DNA of 47,756 bases from Lachnospiraceae bacterium (GTDB lineage: Bacteria > Bacillota > Clostridia > Lachnospirales > Lachnospiraceae). Of this stretch, positions 39,496-47,756 are shown in pieces (the first letter of the stretch is position 1; every line of letters starts with the position of its first letter). The stretch is taken from contig JAFZNO010000124.1 in NCBI GenBank assembly GCA_017552985.1, forward strand, positions 1-47,756. The letters are read 5' to 3'. The notes below the pieces were generated by a model. It worked only from the letters and a program-made list of their open reading frames with translations, had not been told where the DNA came from and did no database searches. Both the position numbers and the translations under genes were made by a program.

Positions 39496-39524
39496 TTGCT
39501 TCCCTGCATGAAAAATGTTAAAAT
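39496..39524 (+). promoter_or_regulatory. Sigma-A promoter of the M48 gene
   Basis: TTGCTT (39496-39501), a 17-nt spacer and TAAAAT (39519-39524), 37 nt before the start. Confidence 0.6.
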
Positions 39525-39560
39525 GATAATAATTTAAATATCACGGAGGAGGGTATTATT

Positions 39561-40724
39561 ATGGCAATTGATTCATCGTATTACGTTCATGAGTCTGACA
39601 AGGCGGCACTTAATGCATTAAAGGCAATCCCTGGCTTTCAGCAGTTGATGAAGGCTTTGATGAAGATCTGGAATGAACGGCAGTTCCGCATTTTGAACAT
39701 GTCCGGCAGGATCCGCATCAGTGAGAATCAGCTGCCCCAGTATTACAACATGCTTCCGCCCATCTGCGAGAAGCTTGGCATCGAAGTGCCTGACCTCTAT
39801 CTGGAGCTGAACGTCAATCCTAATGCATATACTTACGGCGACACGACGCCGTTTATCGTGATCACTTCCGGACTTCTGGACACCATGCCCGAGGAACTGA
39901 TCCCCACGGTGCTGGCACATGAGTGCGGTCACATTGCATGTCATCACGTGCTGTATTCCACCATGGGTCGGATCCTTTTGAATTCCACTTCGTCCATTAT
40001 GCGTTCCGGTCTGCTCACCATGCCTCTCATGATCGCGTTCTATTACTGGATGCGCTGCAGTGAGCTTTCTGCAGACAGGGCAGCCGTGATCTACGATGGA
40101 TCCGCCGATAAGATGTCAGAGGTGTGCATGCGCTTTGCCGGTCTTGACAAGAACGTACAGGGCGTGATCAGCAAGGATGAGTTCCTGAAGCAGGCAGAGG
40201 AGTATCGTGAGATCGTGAAGAACTCCACCTGGGACAAGACGCTGGAGTTCCTTACCTTGAGCACCAAATCCCATCCGTTGACGGCGGTTAGGGCATTGGA
40301 GAGCATTGAGTGGGCAAAGAGCGATCAGTTTAAGAAGATCATGGATGGCACCTACGATCAGACGCCCGCATCGGATGACGATGACGATACGTTCGGCAAC
40401 GACGTGTTTGGCAGGGATGACTTTGGCAAGGACAAGCCTGAAGAGAAGCCAGGCAGCGGCTTAAAACAGTTCTTTGGCTTTGACATGGATGGTTCAAGCG
40501 ACGGCGAGAGCAAACCGCTCTTTGATTTCTCCAAGTTCACCTCGCCGTTTACGAAGAAGAAAGAGGATGAGGAGCCTTCCCATACTGCAGACGCTCCCAT
40601 AAGTGCACCGGCTGACGGCGTGGACGTGGCAGCAGAGCTTAGAAAGTATAAGGCGCTCCTCGATGACGGCATCATCACCCAGGAAGAATTTGATGCCAAG
40701 AAGAAACAGTTGCTGGGGTTATAA
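39561..40724 (+). CDS. M48 family metalloprotease with C-terminal SHOCT
   Basis: A 387-residue protein. The M48 peptidase domain spans about residues 30-250 with zinc motif H120-E-C-G-H124 and the later ligand region CSELSADRAAVIY (Glu in SELSAD). An acidic, Asp/Gly-rich linker (about 265-350) leads to a SHOCT helix pair at the end (LRKYKALLDDGIITQEEFDAKKKQLL). There is one moderately hydrophobic stretch (SGLLTMPLMIAFYYWM) but no multi-span HtpX-type topology. The protease probably acts on membrane or envelope proteins; the SHOCT end commonly mediates association. The start has GGAGG upstream. Confidence 0.88.
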   Translation: MAIDSSYYVHESDKAALNALKAIPGFQQLMKALMKIWNERQFRILNMSGRIRISENQLPQYYNMLPPICEKLGIEVPDLYLELNVNPNAYTYGDTTPFIVITSGLLDTMPEELIPTVLAHECGHIACHHVLYSTMGRILLNSTSSIMRSGLLTMPLMIAFYYWMRCSELSADRAAVIYDGSADKMSEVCMRFAGLDKNVQGVISKDEFLKQAEEYREIVKNSTWDKTLEFLTLSTKSHPLTAVRALESIEWAKSDQFKKIMDGTYDQTPASDDDDDTFGNDVFGRDDFGKDKPEEKPGSGLKQFFGFDMDGSSDGESKPLFDFSKFTSPFTKKKEDEEPSHTADAPISAPADGVDVAAELRKYKALLDDGIITQEEFDAKKKQLLGL

Positions 40725-40794
40725 GTTTCTAACGTTATGAGCTTCTAGCGTAAAAAACTTCTAGTATAAAAATATATCAAGTGTGTGAAGATCC

Positions 40795-40831
40795 AAGGCG
40801 TCTGCCGCGTTCCGCGGCAGACGCCTTTTTT
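40795..40831 (+). terminator. Rho-independent terminator
   Basis: A 15-bp perfect stem (40795-40809 with 40813-40827), loop TTC, then T residues. The gap from 40725 to 41051 holds only this, a few ACTTCTAG-like repeats just before it, and the FAS promoter region. Confidence 0.9.
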
Positions 40832-40955
40832 ACGTCCCCTAACGCTTTTAAACCTCACTTAACGCTGCCTTTTTTGACATTCCCGGAATATGTTGCGCAG
40901 ATTTACCGTACAGAATCCGTATGATGGTTGAGTTGCGGTAGGAAATTAAAAATAT

Positions 40956-41029
40956 CTTGACAATCAAACTAAATTTTGATAGCATTCTAAATGTTGATAA
41001 TTTGAAGATCAAAATACTTGAAATTCAAA
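40956..41029 (+). promoter_or_regulatory. FAS operon promoter with three FabT-like boxes
   Basis: The promoter is TTGACA (40957-40962), a 17-nt spacer and TAGCAT (40980-40985). Three copies of YTTGA-N3-TCAAA lie here: 40956-40968 (over the -35), 41001-41013 and 41017-41029 (after the transcription start). This is the half-site pattern of the MarR-type fatty-acid repressor FabT (TTTGA-N3-TCAAA). No fabT gene is seen nearby. Confidence 0.7.
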
Positions 41030-41051
41030 CAATTATGCCGGAGGTGGAAAA

Positions 41052-41285
41052 ATGCTGGAGAAAATCATTGAGATCATTGAGGAGCAGCTTAGCGTTGAGG
41101 GAATGGAGATCACGGAGAAGACGAGGTTCAAGGAGGATCTGTCTGCAGATTCCCTGGATCTGTTTGAACTTGCCATGGCGATCGAGGAGGCCTTTGAGAT
41201 CGAGATTCCTTCAGAGGACTTAGAGAAGGTGACGACGGTGGGATCCGTGATAGAGTATCTGAAGGAGAAGGGTGTGGAAGCGTAA
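41052..41285 (+). CDS. acpP: Acyl carrier protein
   Basis: A 77-residue, acidic four-helix protein carrying growing acyl chains on phosphopantetheine. The attachment Ser lies in ADSLDLFEL (DSL motif, Ser33). It is the first gene of the fatty-acid operon, 66 nt after the -10 element, with GGAGG 8 nt before its ATG. The next gene starts one base after its stop codon. Confidence 0.96.
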   Translation: MLEKIIEIIEEQLSVEGMEITEKTRFKEDLSADSLDLFELAMAIEEAFEIEIPSEDLEKVTTVGSVIEYLKEKGVEA

Positions 41286-41286
41286 G

Positions 41287-42219
41287 ATGAAGACGAGGGT
41301 AACGCAGCTTTTAGGGATTGAACGCCCAATCCTGCAGGGGGGCATGGCATGGGTGGCTGAGCATCATCTGGCCGCAGCGGTATCGAATGCCGGAGGACTT
41401 GGAATCATTGGAGCGGCGTCCATGCCATGGGAGCTTGTGCGCGATGAGATCCGAAAGTGTAAGGCGCTGACGGACCGGCCTTTTGGCGTGAACGTAATGC
41501 TCCTAAATCCGAATGCGGAGGACGTGGCACGGGTTGTCGTGGAAGAGGGCGTTCAAGTCGTGACGACGGGAGCCGGAAATCCTGCCAAGTTCATGGGGCT
41601 TTGGAAGGAAGCGGGCGTGAAAGTGATCCCGGTCGTTGCAAGCGTCGCGATGGCAAAGCTTATGGAGCGCGCAGGGGCGGATGCGGTTGTTGCGGAGGGA
41701 ATGGAAAGCGGCGGACACATCGGGTCCACGACTACGTTTGCGCTGGTGCCGCAGGTGGTGGATGCCGTTAAGATCCCTGTCATTGCGGCAGGTGGCATCG
41801 CGGACGGAAGAGGCCTTGCGGCAGCAAGGATGCTGGGCGCCGAGGCAGTACAGATGGGGACGGTCTTTGTTGCGGCAAAGGAATCCATCGTGCATGAGAA
41901 TTACAAGGAAAAGATCATAAAAGCAAAGGACGTGGACTCTGCCGTGACGGGTACGTCAACGGGGCATCCGGTAAGGTGCATCCGTAATAAGATGACGAGA
42001 GAGTACCTGAAGCTGGAAAAGGAAGGCGCGGACTTTATGGAGTTGGAGAAGCTGACGCTGGGATCCCTTCGCGCGGCAGTGATCGACGGCGACGTGGTGA
42101 ACGGAACGCTCATGGCGGGGCAGATTGCCGGACTGATCTCCAAAGAGATGACTTGCCGGGAAATCGTGGAGGGAGTTACCGCGCAGGCAGAAGAATTGCT
42201 TGGACGGAAGGGCGAATAA
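41287..42219 (+). CDS. fabK: Enoyl-ACP reductase II (FabK, FMN-dependent)
   Basis: A 310-residue TIM-barrel flavoprotein of the NPD/FabK family that reduces trans-2-enoyl-ACP in the last step of each elongation cycle. Marks: PILQGGMAWVA at the start, GVNVMLLNP, the VVAEGMESGGHIG loop and the FMN-phosphate segment PVIAAGGIADGRG. It replaces FabI, as in many Clostridia and streptococci, which would make the cell insensitive to triclosan-type FabI inhibitors (known for the family). ATG 41287 directly follows the acpP stop. Confidence 0.95.
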   Translation: MKTRVTQLLGIERPILQGGMAWVAEHHLAAAVSNAGGLGIIGAASMPWELVRDEIRKCKALTDRPFGVNVMLLNPNAEDVARVVVEEGVQVVTTGAGNPAKFMGLWKEAGVKVIPVVASVAMAKLMERAGADAVVAEGMESGGHIGSTTTFALVPQVVDAVKIPVIAAGGIADGRGLAAARMLGAEAVQMGTVFVAAKESIVHENYKEKIIKAKDVDSAVTGTSTGHPVRCIRNKMTREYLKLEKEGADFMELEKLTLGSLRAAVIDGDVVNGTLMAGQIAGLISKEMTCREIVEGVTAQAEELLGRKGE

Positions 42220-42278
42220 AGGCAAGCCACGTCGTGACCGAAGCGTAGACGGAATTGCATGGAGGGAAAGGGAAGCAA

Positions 42279-43205
42279 ATGGGTAAGACGGCAGTGATCT
42301 TCCCCGGCCAGGGGAGTCAGTATCCTGGCATGGGGAAGGATTTTTTTGAGGAATTTGAGGTGGCAAGGCAGACGTATGAACTGGCGGGAACGGCGGCTGG
42401 GTTGGACGTTAAGACGCTTTGCTTTACGGAGAATGAAAAGCTGAATCAGACGGAGTACACGCAGATCGCCATGTTGGCGACGGAGGTGGCCATGTTTAAG
42501 GTAGCCGAATCGTTTGGACTGCGGGCTGACGCCTGTGCGGGTTTAAGCCTTGGGGAATACGCAGCGCTGGCGGCAGCAGGCGTGATGGCGCCCGTGGATT
42601 ATTTCAGGATTATCCGGAGGCGCGGCATTTTGATGCAGGAAGCGTATCCCGTGGGCGGTGGTATGATGGCAGTGCTGGGACTTTCCGGAGAGCAGGTGGA
42701 AGCGGCGATTCATGGAAGTAAGGCGGAAATCGCCAATTATAACTGCCCCGGGCAGATTGTCATCACGGGAGAGCTTACTGCAATCGAGGGGGCAAGGGAC
42801 GAACTGCAAAAGGCGGGAGCAAAGCGCTGCATTCCCCTCAACGTGAGCGGTCCCTTTCACAGCACGCTTTTGGCGGAGGCCGGGGCGGCGCTGCGAAAGG
42901 AACTCGAGGGCGTGAATCTGGAGAATCCGACGATTCCGTACGTGACCAACGTTGATGCGTCCTACGTCACGGAAAAATCACGCGTGAAAGATCTTTTGTC
43001 AAGACAGATTTATGGGAGCGTTCGCTGGCAGCAGAGCATGGAAAAAATGATCGCGGACGGATTTGACACGTTTGTGGAGATCGGTCCCGGAAAGACGCTA
43101 AAGGGATTCCTTCGAAAGATCGATCCCTCCGTGACGTGTCATTCCGTCGGGACGGTGGAGGAGATGCGTCAAGTCTTAGAGCAAATGAAACAAGAAAAAG
43201 CCTGA
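42279..43205 (+). CDS. fabD: Malonyl-CoA:ACP transacylase
   Basis: A 308-residue enzyme that loads malonyl groups from CoA to ACP. GQGSQYPGMG forms the oxyanion loop, GLSLGEYAA holds the nucleophile Ser, and the active-site His lies in VSGPFHSTLL. The last part (FVEIGPGKTLKGF) completes the family. ATG 42279 has GGAGGGAAAGGGAAG upstream; the ORF opens 24 nt earlier without a better site. Normal length. Confidence 0.96.
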   Translation: MGKTAVIFPGQGSQYPGMGKDFFEEFEVARQTYELAGTAAGLDVKTLCFTENEKLNQTEYTQIAMLATEVAMFKVAESFGLRADACAGLSLGEYAALAAAGVMAPVDYFRIIRRRGILMQEAYPVGGGMMAVLGLSGEQVEAAIHGSKAEIANYNCPGQIVITGELTAIEGARDELQKAGAKRCIPLNVSGPFHSTLLAEAGAALRKELEGVNLENPTIPYVTNVDASYVTEKSRVKDLLSRQIYGSVRWQQSMEKMIADGFDTFVEIGPGKTLKGFLRKIDPSVTCHSVGTVEEMRQVLEQMKQEKA

Positions 43206-43268
43206 ATAAAGGCATTGGCGACTGGGCATGCGTAAACAATGCGGCAGAATGAATTGAGGAGACGACTT

Positions 43269-44009
43269 ATGTTAGAGGGTAAGGTGGCACTGGTGACGGG
43301 CGCTTCGCGGGGGATCGGCAAAGCAATCGCGATCGCGCTGGCAAAAAAGGGCGCGACAGTGATCGTAAATTACGGGGGATCGGCGCAGGCGGCAAGGGAG
43401 ACAGTGGAAGAGATAGAGAGCCTTGGCGGAAAGGCGCAGGAGCTGCAATGTGACGTGGCTGATTATGAGGCCTGCGGGGAAATGATCAAGACAGTGCTCG
43501 AAAAATATGGGCATCTTGACGTTCTGGTGAATAATGCGGGAATCACGCGGGACGGATTGATCCTGCGTATGAGCGAGGCGGATTATGACGCAGTGATGAG
43601 CGTGAATCTAAAAGGCGCCTTCAACACCATCAAACACGCAAGTAAGGCGTTTTTGAAGCAAAGGAGCGGTAAGATCATCAATATATCGTCCGTTTCTGCG
43701 CTTCTTGGAAATCCGGGCCAGGCAAACTATGCGGCGTCCAAGGCCGGGCTGATCGGTCTTACGAGAAGCGTTGCAAGGGAACTGGCGTCCCGGGGCATTT
43801 GCGTCAATGCGATCGCGCCAGGGCTGATCGCGTCAGACATGACGGAGCAGATGACGGAAAAGGCAAAGGAAGAACTGCTGGGACGGATCCCGCTTGGTCG
43901 GATCGGCCGCCCGGAGGACGTGGCAAGCGTTGCTGCTTTTTTGGCGGATCCGGCGTCGGATTACGTTACCGGGCAGGTGCTGTGCGTGGACGGAGGAATG
44001 GCAATATGA
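43269..44009 (+). CDS. fabG: 3-oxoacyl-ACP reductase
   Basis: A 246-residue short-chain dehydrogenase that reduces 3-ketoacyl-ACP with NADPH. Cofactor loop TGASRGIGKAIA, NNAGITRDG, catalytic Ser (SSVSAL) and Tyr-x3-Lys (YAASK) are all present. The start is at 43269 with GGAGACG upstream. It overlaps fabF by 4 bases (ATGA, 44006-44009). Confidence 0.96.
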   Translation: MLEGKVALVTGASRGIGKAIAIALAKKGATVIVNYGGSAQAARETVEEIESLGGKAQELQCDVADYEACGEMIKTVLEKYGHLDVLVNNAGITRDGLILRMSEADYDAVMSVNLKGAFNTIKHASKAFLKQRSGKIINISSVSALLGNPGQANYAASKAGLIGLTRSVARELASRGICVNAIAPGLIASDMTEQMTEKAKEELLGRIPLGRIGRPEDVASVAAFLADPASDYVTGQVLCVDGGMAI

Positions 44010-45262
44010 GAGAGAACGTAGGGCAAAAAAGAAGGGTCGTGATCACGGGCATGGGAGCGCTCACACCCATCGGAAATACGGTTCCGGAGTTTTGGGATTC
44101 CGTGAAGGCCGGGAAAACGGGCTTTGGACCAATCACGCAGTTTGATGCCTCGGGATATGACTGCACGCTGGCAGCAGAGGTAAAGGACTTCCATCCGGAA
44201 GACTTTATGGACAAGAAATCCGCGCGGCGCATGGAGCGTTTTTCCCAGTTGGCGGTTGCCGCGGCTTCGGAAGCCATTGCGGATGCAGGCCTGGAGATCA
44301 CGGAGGAGAATGCTTACAGGATAGGCTGCATCATAGGAAGCGGCGTGGGAAGCCTTCAAACGGCGGAGCGGGAGTATGCTAAGCTCGCGGAAAAGGGGCC
44401 GAAAAAGGTAAGTCCGCTGATGGTTCCGATGATGATCTCCAACATGGCGGCAGGCAACGTCAGCATCGCCTACGGCATCAAGGGCAAGAGTCTGGACGTG
44501 GTGACGGCGTGCGCCACGGGGACGAACTGCGTTGGGGAGGCATTCCGCACGATCCAGTACGGGGATGCGGACGTGATGCTGGCAGGCGGCGCGGAGGGAA
44601 GCATCTGCAGGTTGGCAGTCTCAGGATTTTCAGCGCTTACGGCCCTTTCCATGAGCAAGGATCCCGCGCGCTGTTCCATTCCCTTTGATAAGGAGCGGAG
44701 CGGCTTTGTCATGGGCGAGGGTGCCGGCATATTGGTGCTGGAGGAATTGGAGCATGCGAAGGCGCGCGGTGCAAAGATCATGGCGGAGGTTGTTGGCTAT
44801 GGCTGTTCCTCAGATGCATATCACGTCACATCACCCTTGGAGAGCGGTGAGGGCGCGGCAGCAGCCATGCGAAATGCCATAGAGGATGCGGGCGTGGAGG
44901 CGGAGGAGATATCTTACGTAAATGCCCACGGCACTTCAACGCATCACAATGACTTGTTCGAGACCAGGGCGATCAAGGCAGCGTTTGGCGAGCATGCCTA
45001 TGCGCTTAAGATCAATTCAACGAAATCCATGATCGGGCATTTGCTCGGCGCTGCCGGTGCCGTGGAGCTCATCACCTGCGTGAAGGAGTTGGAAGACAAC
45101 TGGCTTCACCCCACGGTGGGTCTTCGGGAATGCGATGAGGAATTGGATCTGGATTATTGCAAGGAGGCCTGCGAGTATGCGGGAGATTACGCCATGTCAA
45201 ATTCGCTAGGGTTTGGCGGCCACAACGCATGCATTTTGATCCGCAGGTACAAGGAGGCATAA
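44006..45262 (+). CDS. fabF: 3-oxoacyl-ACP synthase II
   Basis: A 418-residue condensing enzyme (KAS II) that elongates acyl-ACP with malonyl-ACP. The Cys-His-His triad is visible in VTACATGTN, NAHGTSTHHND and KSMIGHLLGAAG. Two decarboxylating histidines and normal length separate it from chain-length-factor relatives. The start overlaps the fabG stop, so the two are coupled. It ends directly against fabZ. Confidence 0.96.
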   Translation: MRENVGQKRRVVITGMGALTPIGNTVPEFWDSVKAGKTGFGPITQFDASGYDCTLAAEVKDFHPEDFMDKKSARRMERFSQLAVAAASEAIADAGLEITEENAYRIGCIIGSGVGSLQTAEREYAKLAEKGPKKVSPLMVPMMISNMAAGNVSIAYGIKGKSLDVVTACATGTNCVGEAFRTIQYGDADVMLAGGAEGSICRLAVSGFSALTALSMSKDPARCSIPFDKERSGFVMGEGAGILVLEELEHAKARGAKIMAEVVGYGCSSDAYHVTSPLESGEGAAAAMRNAIEDAGVEAEEISYVNAHGTSTHHNDLFETRAIKAAFGEHAYALKINSTKSMIGHLLGAAGAVELITCVKELEDNWLHPTVGLRECDEELDLDYCKEACEYAGDYAMSNSLGFGGHNACILIRRYKEA

Positions 45263-45694
45263 ATGTCAGTATATACAACGGCTCAGATCATGGAAGTATT
45301 GCCCCACAGGCAACCTTTTCTCATGATCGATACCATAGAAGAACTGGAACCGGGCAGCCGCGCGGTGGGACGAAAGTGCATTACCTTTGGGGAACCCTAT
45401 TTCGCGGGTCACTTCCCGGGGAATCCCGTGATGCCGGGAGTCCTTATCATTGAGGCCATGGCCCAGACGGGAGCGGTCGCGCTCCTTGGCCAGCCGCAGT
45501 GGAAGGGGAAGACAGCCTATTTTGCAGGGATTGACAAGGCGCGTTTTAAGAGGATGGTGCGCCCTGGCGACGTTCTTACGATCGAGACGAAAATCCTTTG
45601 GGTGAAAGGGCCCATGGGGAAGGGCGAGGCGACCGCCACCGTAGATGGCAAGCTGGCCGCGCGCGCTGAACTTACCTTTGCAATCGGAGAGTAG
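45263..45694 (+). CDS. fabZ: 3-hydroxyacyl-ACP dehydratase
   Basis: A 143-residue hot-dog-fold enzyme that removes water from 3-hydroxyacyl-ACP. [11 protein letters not shown] at the N-terminus, then catalytic His in [11 protein letters not shown] and Glu in LIIEAMAQ. It starts on the base after the fabF stop and ends 2 nt before accDA. In many Firmicutes accB precedes fabZ and accC follows; both are missing here. Confidence 0.96.
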   Translation: MSVYTTAQIMEVLPHRQPFLMIDTIEELEPGSRAVGRKCITFGEPYFAGHFPGNPVMPGVLIIEAMAQTGAVALLGQPQWKGKTAYFAGIDKARFKRMVRPGDVLTIETKILWVKGPMGKGEATATVDGKLAARAELTFAIGE

Positions 45695-45696
45695 AC

Positions 45697-47505
45697 ATGA
45701 CTAGAGGATTTGGAAAGAAGAATTGGCCTAAGGGCAGCAGGAAAGGATTGTTCTTTGCAGCGGGGAAGAAGGCAGGCGAGCCAAATCCCGCGCGAGGAAC
45801 TGAATCTTCGCCCGCAGAGTCCGCAAGCCCCGTGGAGGGCATGAAAGGGGATGAAACCAATGCCCCGGCGGATAAAGTCAAATGTCCAAAGTGTGGAAAG
45901 CTTGTTGATAAGAAAAGGGTGGCAAAGCGCCGCTACGTCTGCCCGGAGTGCAATGGTTACTTTCGCGTCAGCACCAATGCGCGCATCCGCATGACGGCAG
46001 ACAGGGGAAGCTTTGAAGAGTGGTTTGCGGACATGGAACCCGTAAATCCCCTTGGCTATGAAGGATATGAGGAGAAGCTCTCTGAGACGCGGGAGAAGAC
46101 GGGACTCAGGGAAGCCTTTACCGTCGGGAGTTGCAGGATCTTTGGGGAGAAGGCCGTGATCGGCATTTGCGACGCAAGGTTTTTGATGGCGAGCATGGGC
46201 AGCGTATATGGGGAGAAAGTGACGGCAGCCGTGGAACGGGCAACGGAGGAAGGTCTTCCGGTCTTTTTGTTCTGCGCCTCAGGCGGTGCGAGAATGCAGG
46301 AGGGGATCCTGTCCCTCATGCAGATGGCGAAGACTGCCGCAGCGATCAGAAAACATGGGGAAGCAGGACTGTTGTATGCAACGATCCTGACGGATCCCAC
46401 CACTGGAGGCGTGACGGCGAGCTTTGCCATGCTGGGAGACGTGATCATGGCGGAGCCGGGAGCGCTGATCGGGTTTGCGGGTCCGCGCGTTATCAGACAG
46501 ACCATCGGCCAAGAGCTTCCGGAGGGATTTCAGTCCGCGGAGTTCTTAGTGGAGCACGGCTTCGTGGACGGCATCGTAAAGAGAATGAACGTCAGAAAAA
46601 CCTTATATTTCCTGATCAAGACGCATGAAAGGCGCAGAAATGGCTCTTTTGCCGGGTTTGCGAATGCAGGGGAGAGATTTGTGCTCAGTGAGATCCTAAA
46701 GGAAAAAAGCGCCCTGCAGGCGCCCGTGAGCGCATGGGAGAAGGTAAAGGCCGTGCGCCGGGTGCAAAGACCTTCCGCGCTGGATTACGCGGGCTACGTC
46801 TTTGATCATTTTATCGAGTCGCACGGAGACAGGTGCTTTGGGGATGATCCCGCCATCGTTGGAGGAATCGCCTTTCTGGATGGGCAACCCGTGACTGTCA
46901 TCGCAGACGTGAAGGGCTCGACCATGAAGGAATGTCAGATGAGGAACTTTGGCATGCCGCGCCCGGAAGGGTACCGCAAGGCCCTAAGGTTAATGAAGCA
47001 GGCGGAAAAGTTTAGGCGCCCCATCATTAGCTTTGTCAATACTTCCGGGGCATTCTGCGGCATCGAGGCCGAAGAGCGCGGACAGGGCGAGGCCATTGCG
47101 CGTAATCTTTTGGAGATGGCGGGATTAATGGTCCCCGTGCTCTGCATATTGATCGGTGAGGGCGGGAGCGGCGGCGCGCTGGCGACTGCGGTGGGGAATG
47201 AAGTGTGGATGCTGGAAAATGCCACGTATTCCATCCTTTCACCGGAAGGCTTCGCATCGATCCTTTGGAAGGACAGTTCCCGCGCCAAGGAGGCCAGCGA
47301 GATCATGAATATCACGGCGCAGGACCTTTTGCGCCTAGGCGTGATCGAGAAGATTCTGCCAGAGTATGGCGGGGCTTCGGAACAGACGGCTGAGGCGATC
47401 GCAGGGAACCTAAAGGAAGAGATCAAAGCGTTTTTACGGGGCTTTGACGGAATGAGCGGCGAAGAGATCGCGCGGCGCCGGTATGAAAGATTCCGGAAGT
47501 ATTGA
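45697..47505 (+). CDS. accDA: Acetyl-CoA carboxylase carboxyltransferase, AccD-AccA fusion
   Basis: A 602-residue single chain. Residues 1-58 are a basic, then Pro/Ser/Glu-rich tail; 60-90 hold the AccD zinc ribbon (C63-x2-C66-x15-C82-x2-C85); about 90-320 the AccD crotonase-fold domain ([35 protein letters not shown]). From about 335 the AccA domain begins ([55 protein letters not shown]). The ORF is open throughout, so this is a true fusion, not a sequencing join. It transfers CO2 from biotin to acetyl-CoA, giving malonyl-CoA for fabD. Most bacteria encode the two subunits separately. The biotin carrier and carboxylase genes (accB, accC) are not in the operon as far as it is visible. Confidence 0.93.
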   Translation: MTRGFGKKNWPKGSRKGLFFAAGKKAGEPNPARGTESSPAESASPVEGMKGDETNAPADKVKCPKCGKLVDKKRVAKRRYVCPECNGYFRVSTNARIRMTADRGSFEEWFADMEPVNPLGYEGYEEKLSETREKTGLREAFTVGSCRIFGEKAVIGICDARFLMASMGSVYGEKVTAAVERATEEGLPVFLFCASGGARMQEGILSLMQMAKTAAAIRKHGEAGLLYATILTDPTTGGVTASFAMLGDVIMAEPGALIGFAGPRVIRQTIGQELPEGFQSAEFLVEHGFVDGIVKRMNVRKTLYFLIKTHERRRNGSFAGFANAGERFVLSEILKEKSALQAPVSAWEKVKAVRRVQRPSALDYAGYVFDHFIESHGDRCFGDDPAIVGGIAFLDGQPVTVIADVKGSTMKECQMRNFGMPRPEGYRKALRLMKQAEKFRRPIISFVNTSGAFCGIEAEERGQGEAIARNLLEMAGLMVPVLCILIGEGGSGGALATAVGNEVWMLENATYSILSPEGFASILWKDSSRAKEASEIMNITAQDLLRLGVIEKILPEYGGASEQTAEAIAGNLKEEIKAFLRGFDGMSGEEIARRRYERFRKY

Positions 47506-47538
47506 GAATGGCAGAAATAGACGAGAGGAGTAACTGGA

Positions 47539-47756
47539 ATGGGTATAAAGATCTCAGGCACCGGGAGCGCAGTGCCGGAGCACGTATTGACAAATGCGGA
47601 TTTGGAGAAGATGGTCGATACGTCTGACGAATGGATCGTCGAGCGGACGGGAATCAAAGAACGCAGAATCGTAAAGGACGACAACGTGGTGACTCTGGCC
47701 GAAAAGGCGTGCCGGAAAGCCTTGGAGGACGCGGGAAAAACGCCGGAGGACGTGGA
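47539..47756 (+). CDS. fabH: 3-oxoacyl-ACP synthase III (partial, runs off the window)
   Basis: The first 72 codons of a FabH-type enzyme, which starts each fatty-acid chain by joining an acyl-CoA primer to malonyl-ACP. [18 protein letters not shown], then [17 protein letters not shown], the CoA-binding Trp/Arg region of FabH, are diagnostic. The ATG at 47539 follows GAGAGGAG by 8 nt, 33 nt after accDA. The active-site Cys lies beyond the window. Confidence 0.93.
   Translation, partial: MGIKISGTGSAVPEHVLTNADLEKMVDTSDEWIVERTGIKERRIVKDDNVVTLAEKACRKALEDAGKTPEDV

Noticed and set aside
43799-44005. N-terminal extension of FabF
   Set aside because: It lies out of frame within fabG; the ATGA overlap at 44006 is the natural coupled start.

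Overview
The window looks like chromosome of an anaerobic Bacillota (Clostridia), most likely Lachnospiraceae. The support is the FabK-type fatty-acid operon, a GH94 cellobiose phosphorylase, a two-gene SUF cluster, the TIGR02452 and DUF6171 families, LytTR-DUF3021 and HAAS (DUF1700) proteins, canonical sigma-A promoters (several TTGACA-17-TATAAT types) and strong purine-rich ribosome binding sites. GC is about half, except for one AT-rich gap at about 13.8-14.6 kb. I see no CRISPR array, transposase, integrase or phage gene.

Layout. 1-321: end of a tRNA cluster (Met, Asp, Val) with a terminator. 422-4382: five-gene operon of unclear purpose (small membrane protein, repeat-bearing membrane protein, PARG-like macrodomain hydrolase, tocopherol-cyclase-like protein, lipoprotein). 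4506-7310: trkA-trkH potassium uptake. 7360-12245: cell-surface glycan genes (anchored PIG-L deacetylase on the minus strand; GT2-GtrA fusion, phosphodiester glycosidase and a membrane protein on the plus strand). 12301-13727: ferritin-like protein and cysK. 13833-14553: AT-rich gap. 14655-15915: MshEN-CheX-like protein with a CheY. 15971-17643 (minus): sufC-sufB. 17798-19312: chemoreceptor without an extracellular sensor. 19405-19760: tRNA-Arg followed by stem-loop modules that repeat the tRNA 3' end. 19925-25479: alpha/beta hydrolase, LytTR-DUF3021, methyltransferase, acyltransferase with an inserted zinc ribbon, and a membrane diguanylate cyclase. 25529-25835: promoter- and terminator-bounded structured RNA before a DUF6171 gene. 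26390-28834 (minus): cellobiose phosphorylase with its own promoter and operator. 29058-31885: HAAS protein, rRNA methyltransferase, rdgB and a phosphoesterase. 31974-33737: tRNA-Pro (minus) and a sodium:solute symporter. 33946-37099: large secreted protein and a phosphoesterase lipoprotein. 37197-37603: tRNA-Arg, His, Gln, Lys. 37668-40724: zinc-protease lipoprotein (minus), unknown gene, M48-SHOCT protease. 41052-end: FAS-II operon acpP-fabK-fabD-fabG-fabF-fabZ-accDA(fused)-fabH (cut by the window edge).

The most interesting points are these. (1) A protein joins a textbook 24+5+24-residue MshEN (c-di-GMP-type) module to a CheC/CheX-like phosphatase domain and sits beside its CheY. (2) Across the window A[C/T]GT is almost always written ACGT at synonymous positions, a possible footprint of ACGT methylation with T:G repair. 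(3) There is an approximately 305-nt structured RNA. (4) Stem-loop modules that end in the tRNA-Arg tail follow that tRNA. (5) A perfect terminator hairpin lies inside the signal-peptide codons of a lipoprotein gene. (6) Three FabT-like boxes sit at the FAS promoter. (7) accD and accA are fused, and accB and accC are absent from the operon as far as it is visible.
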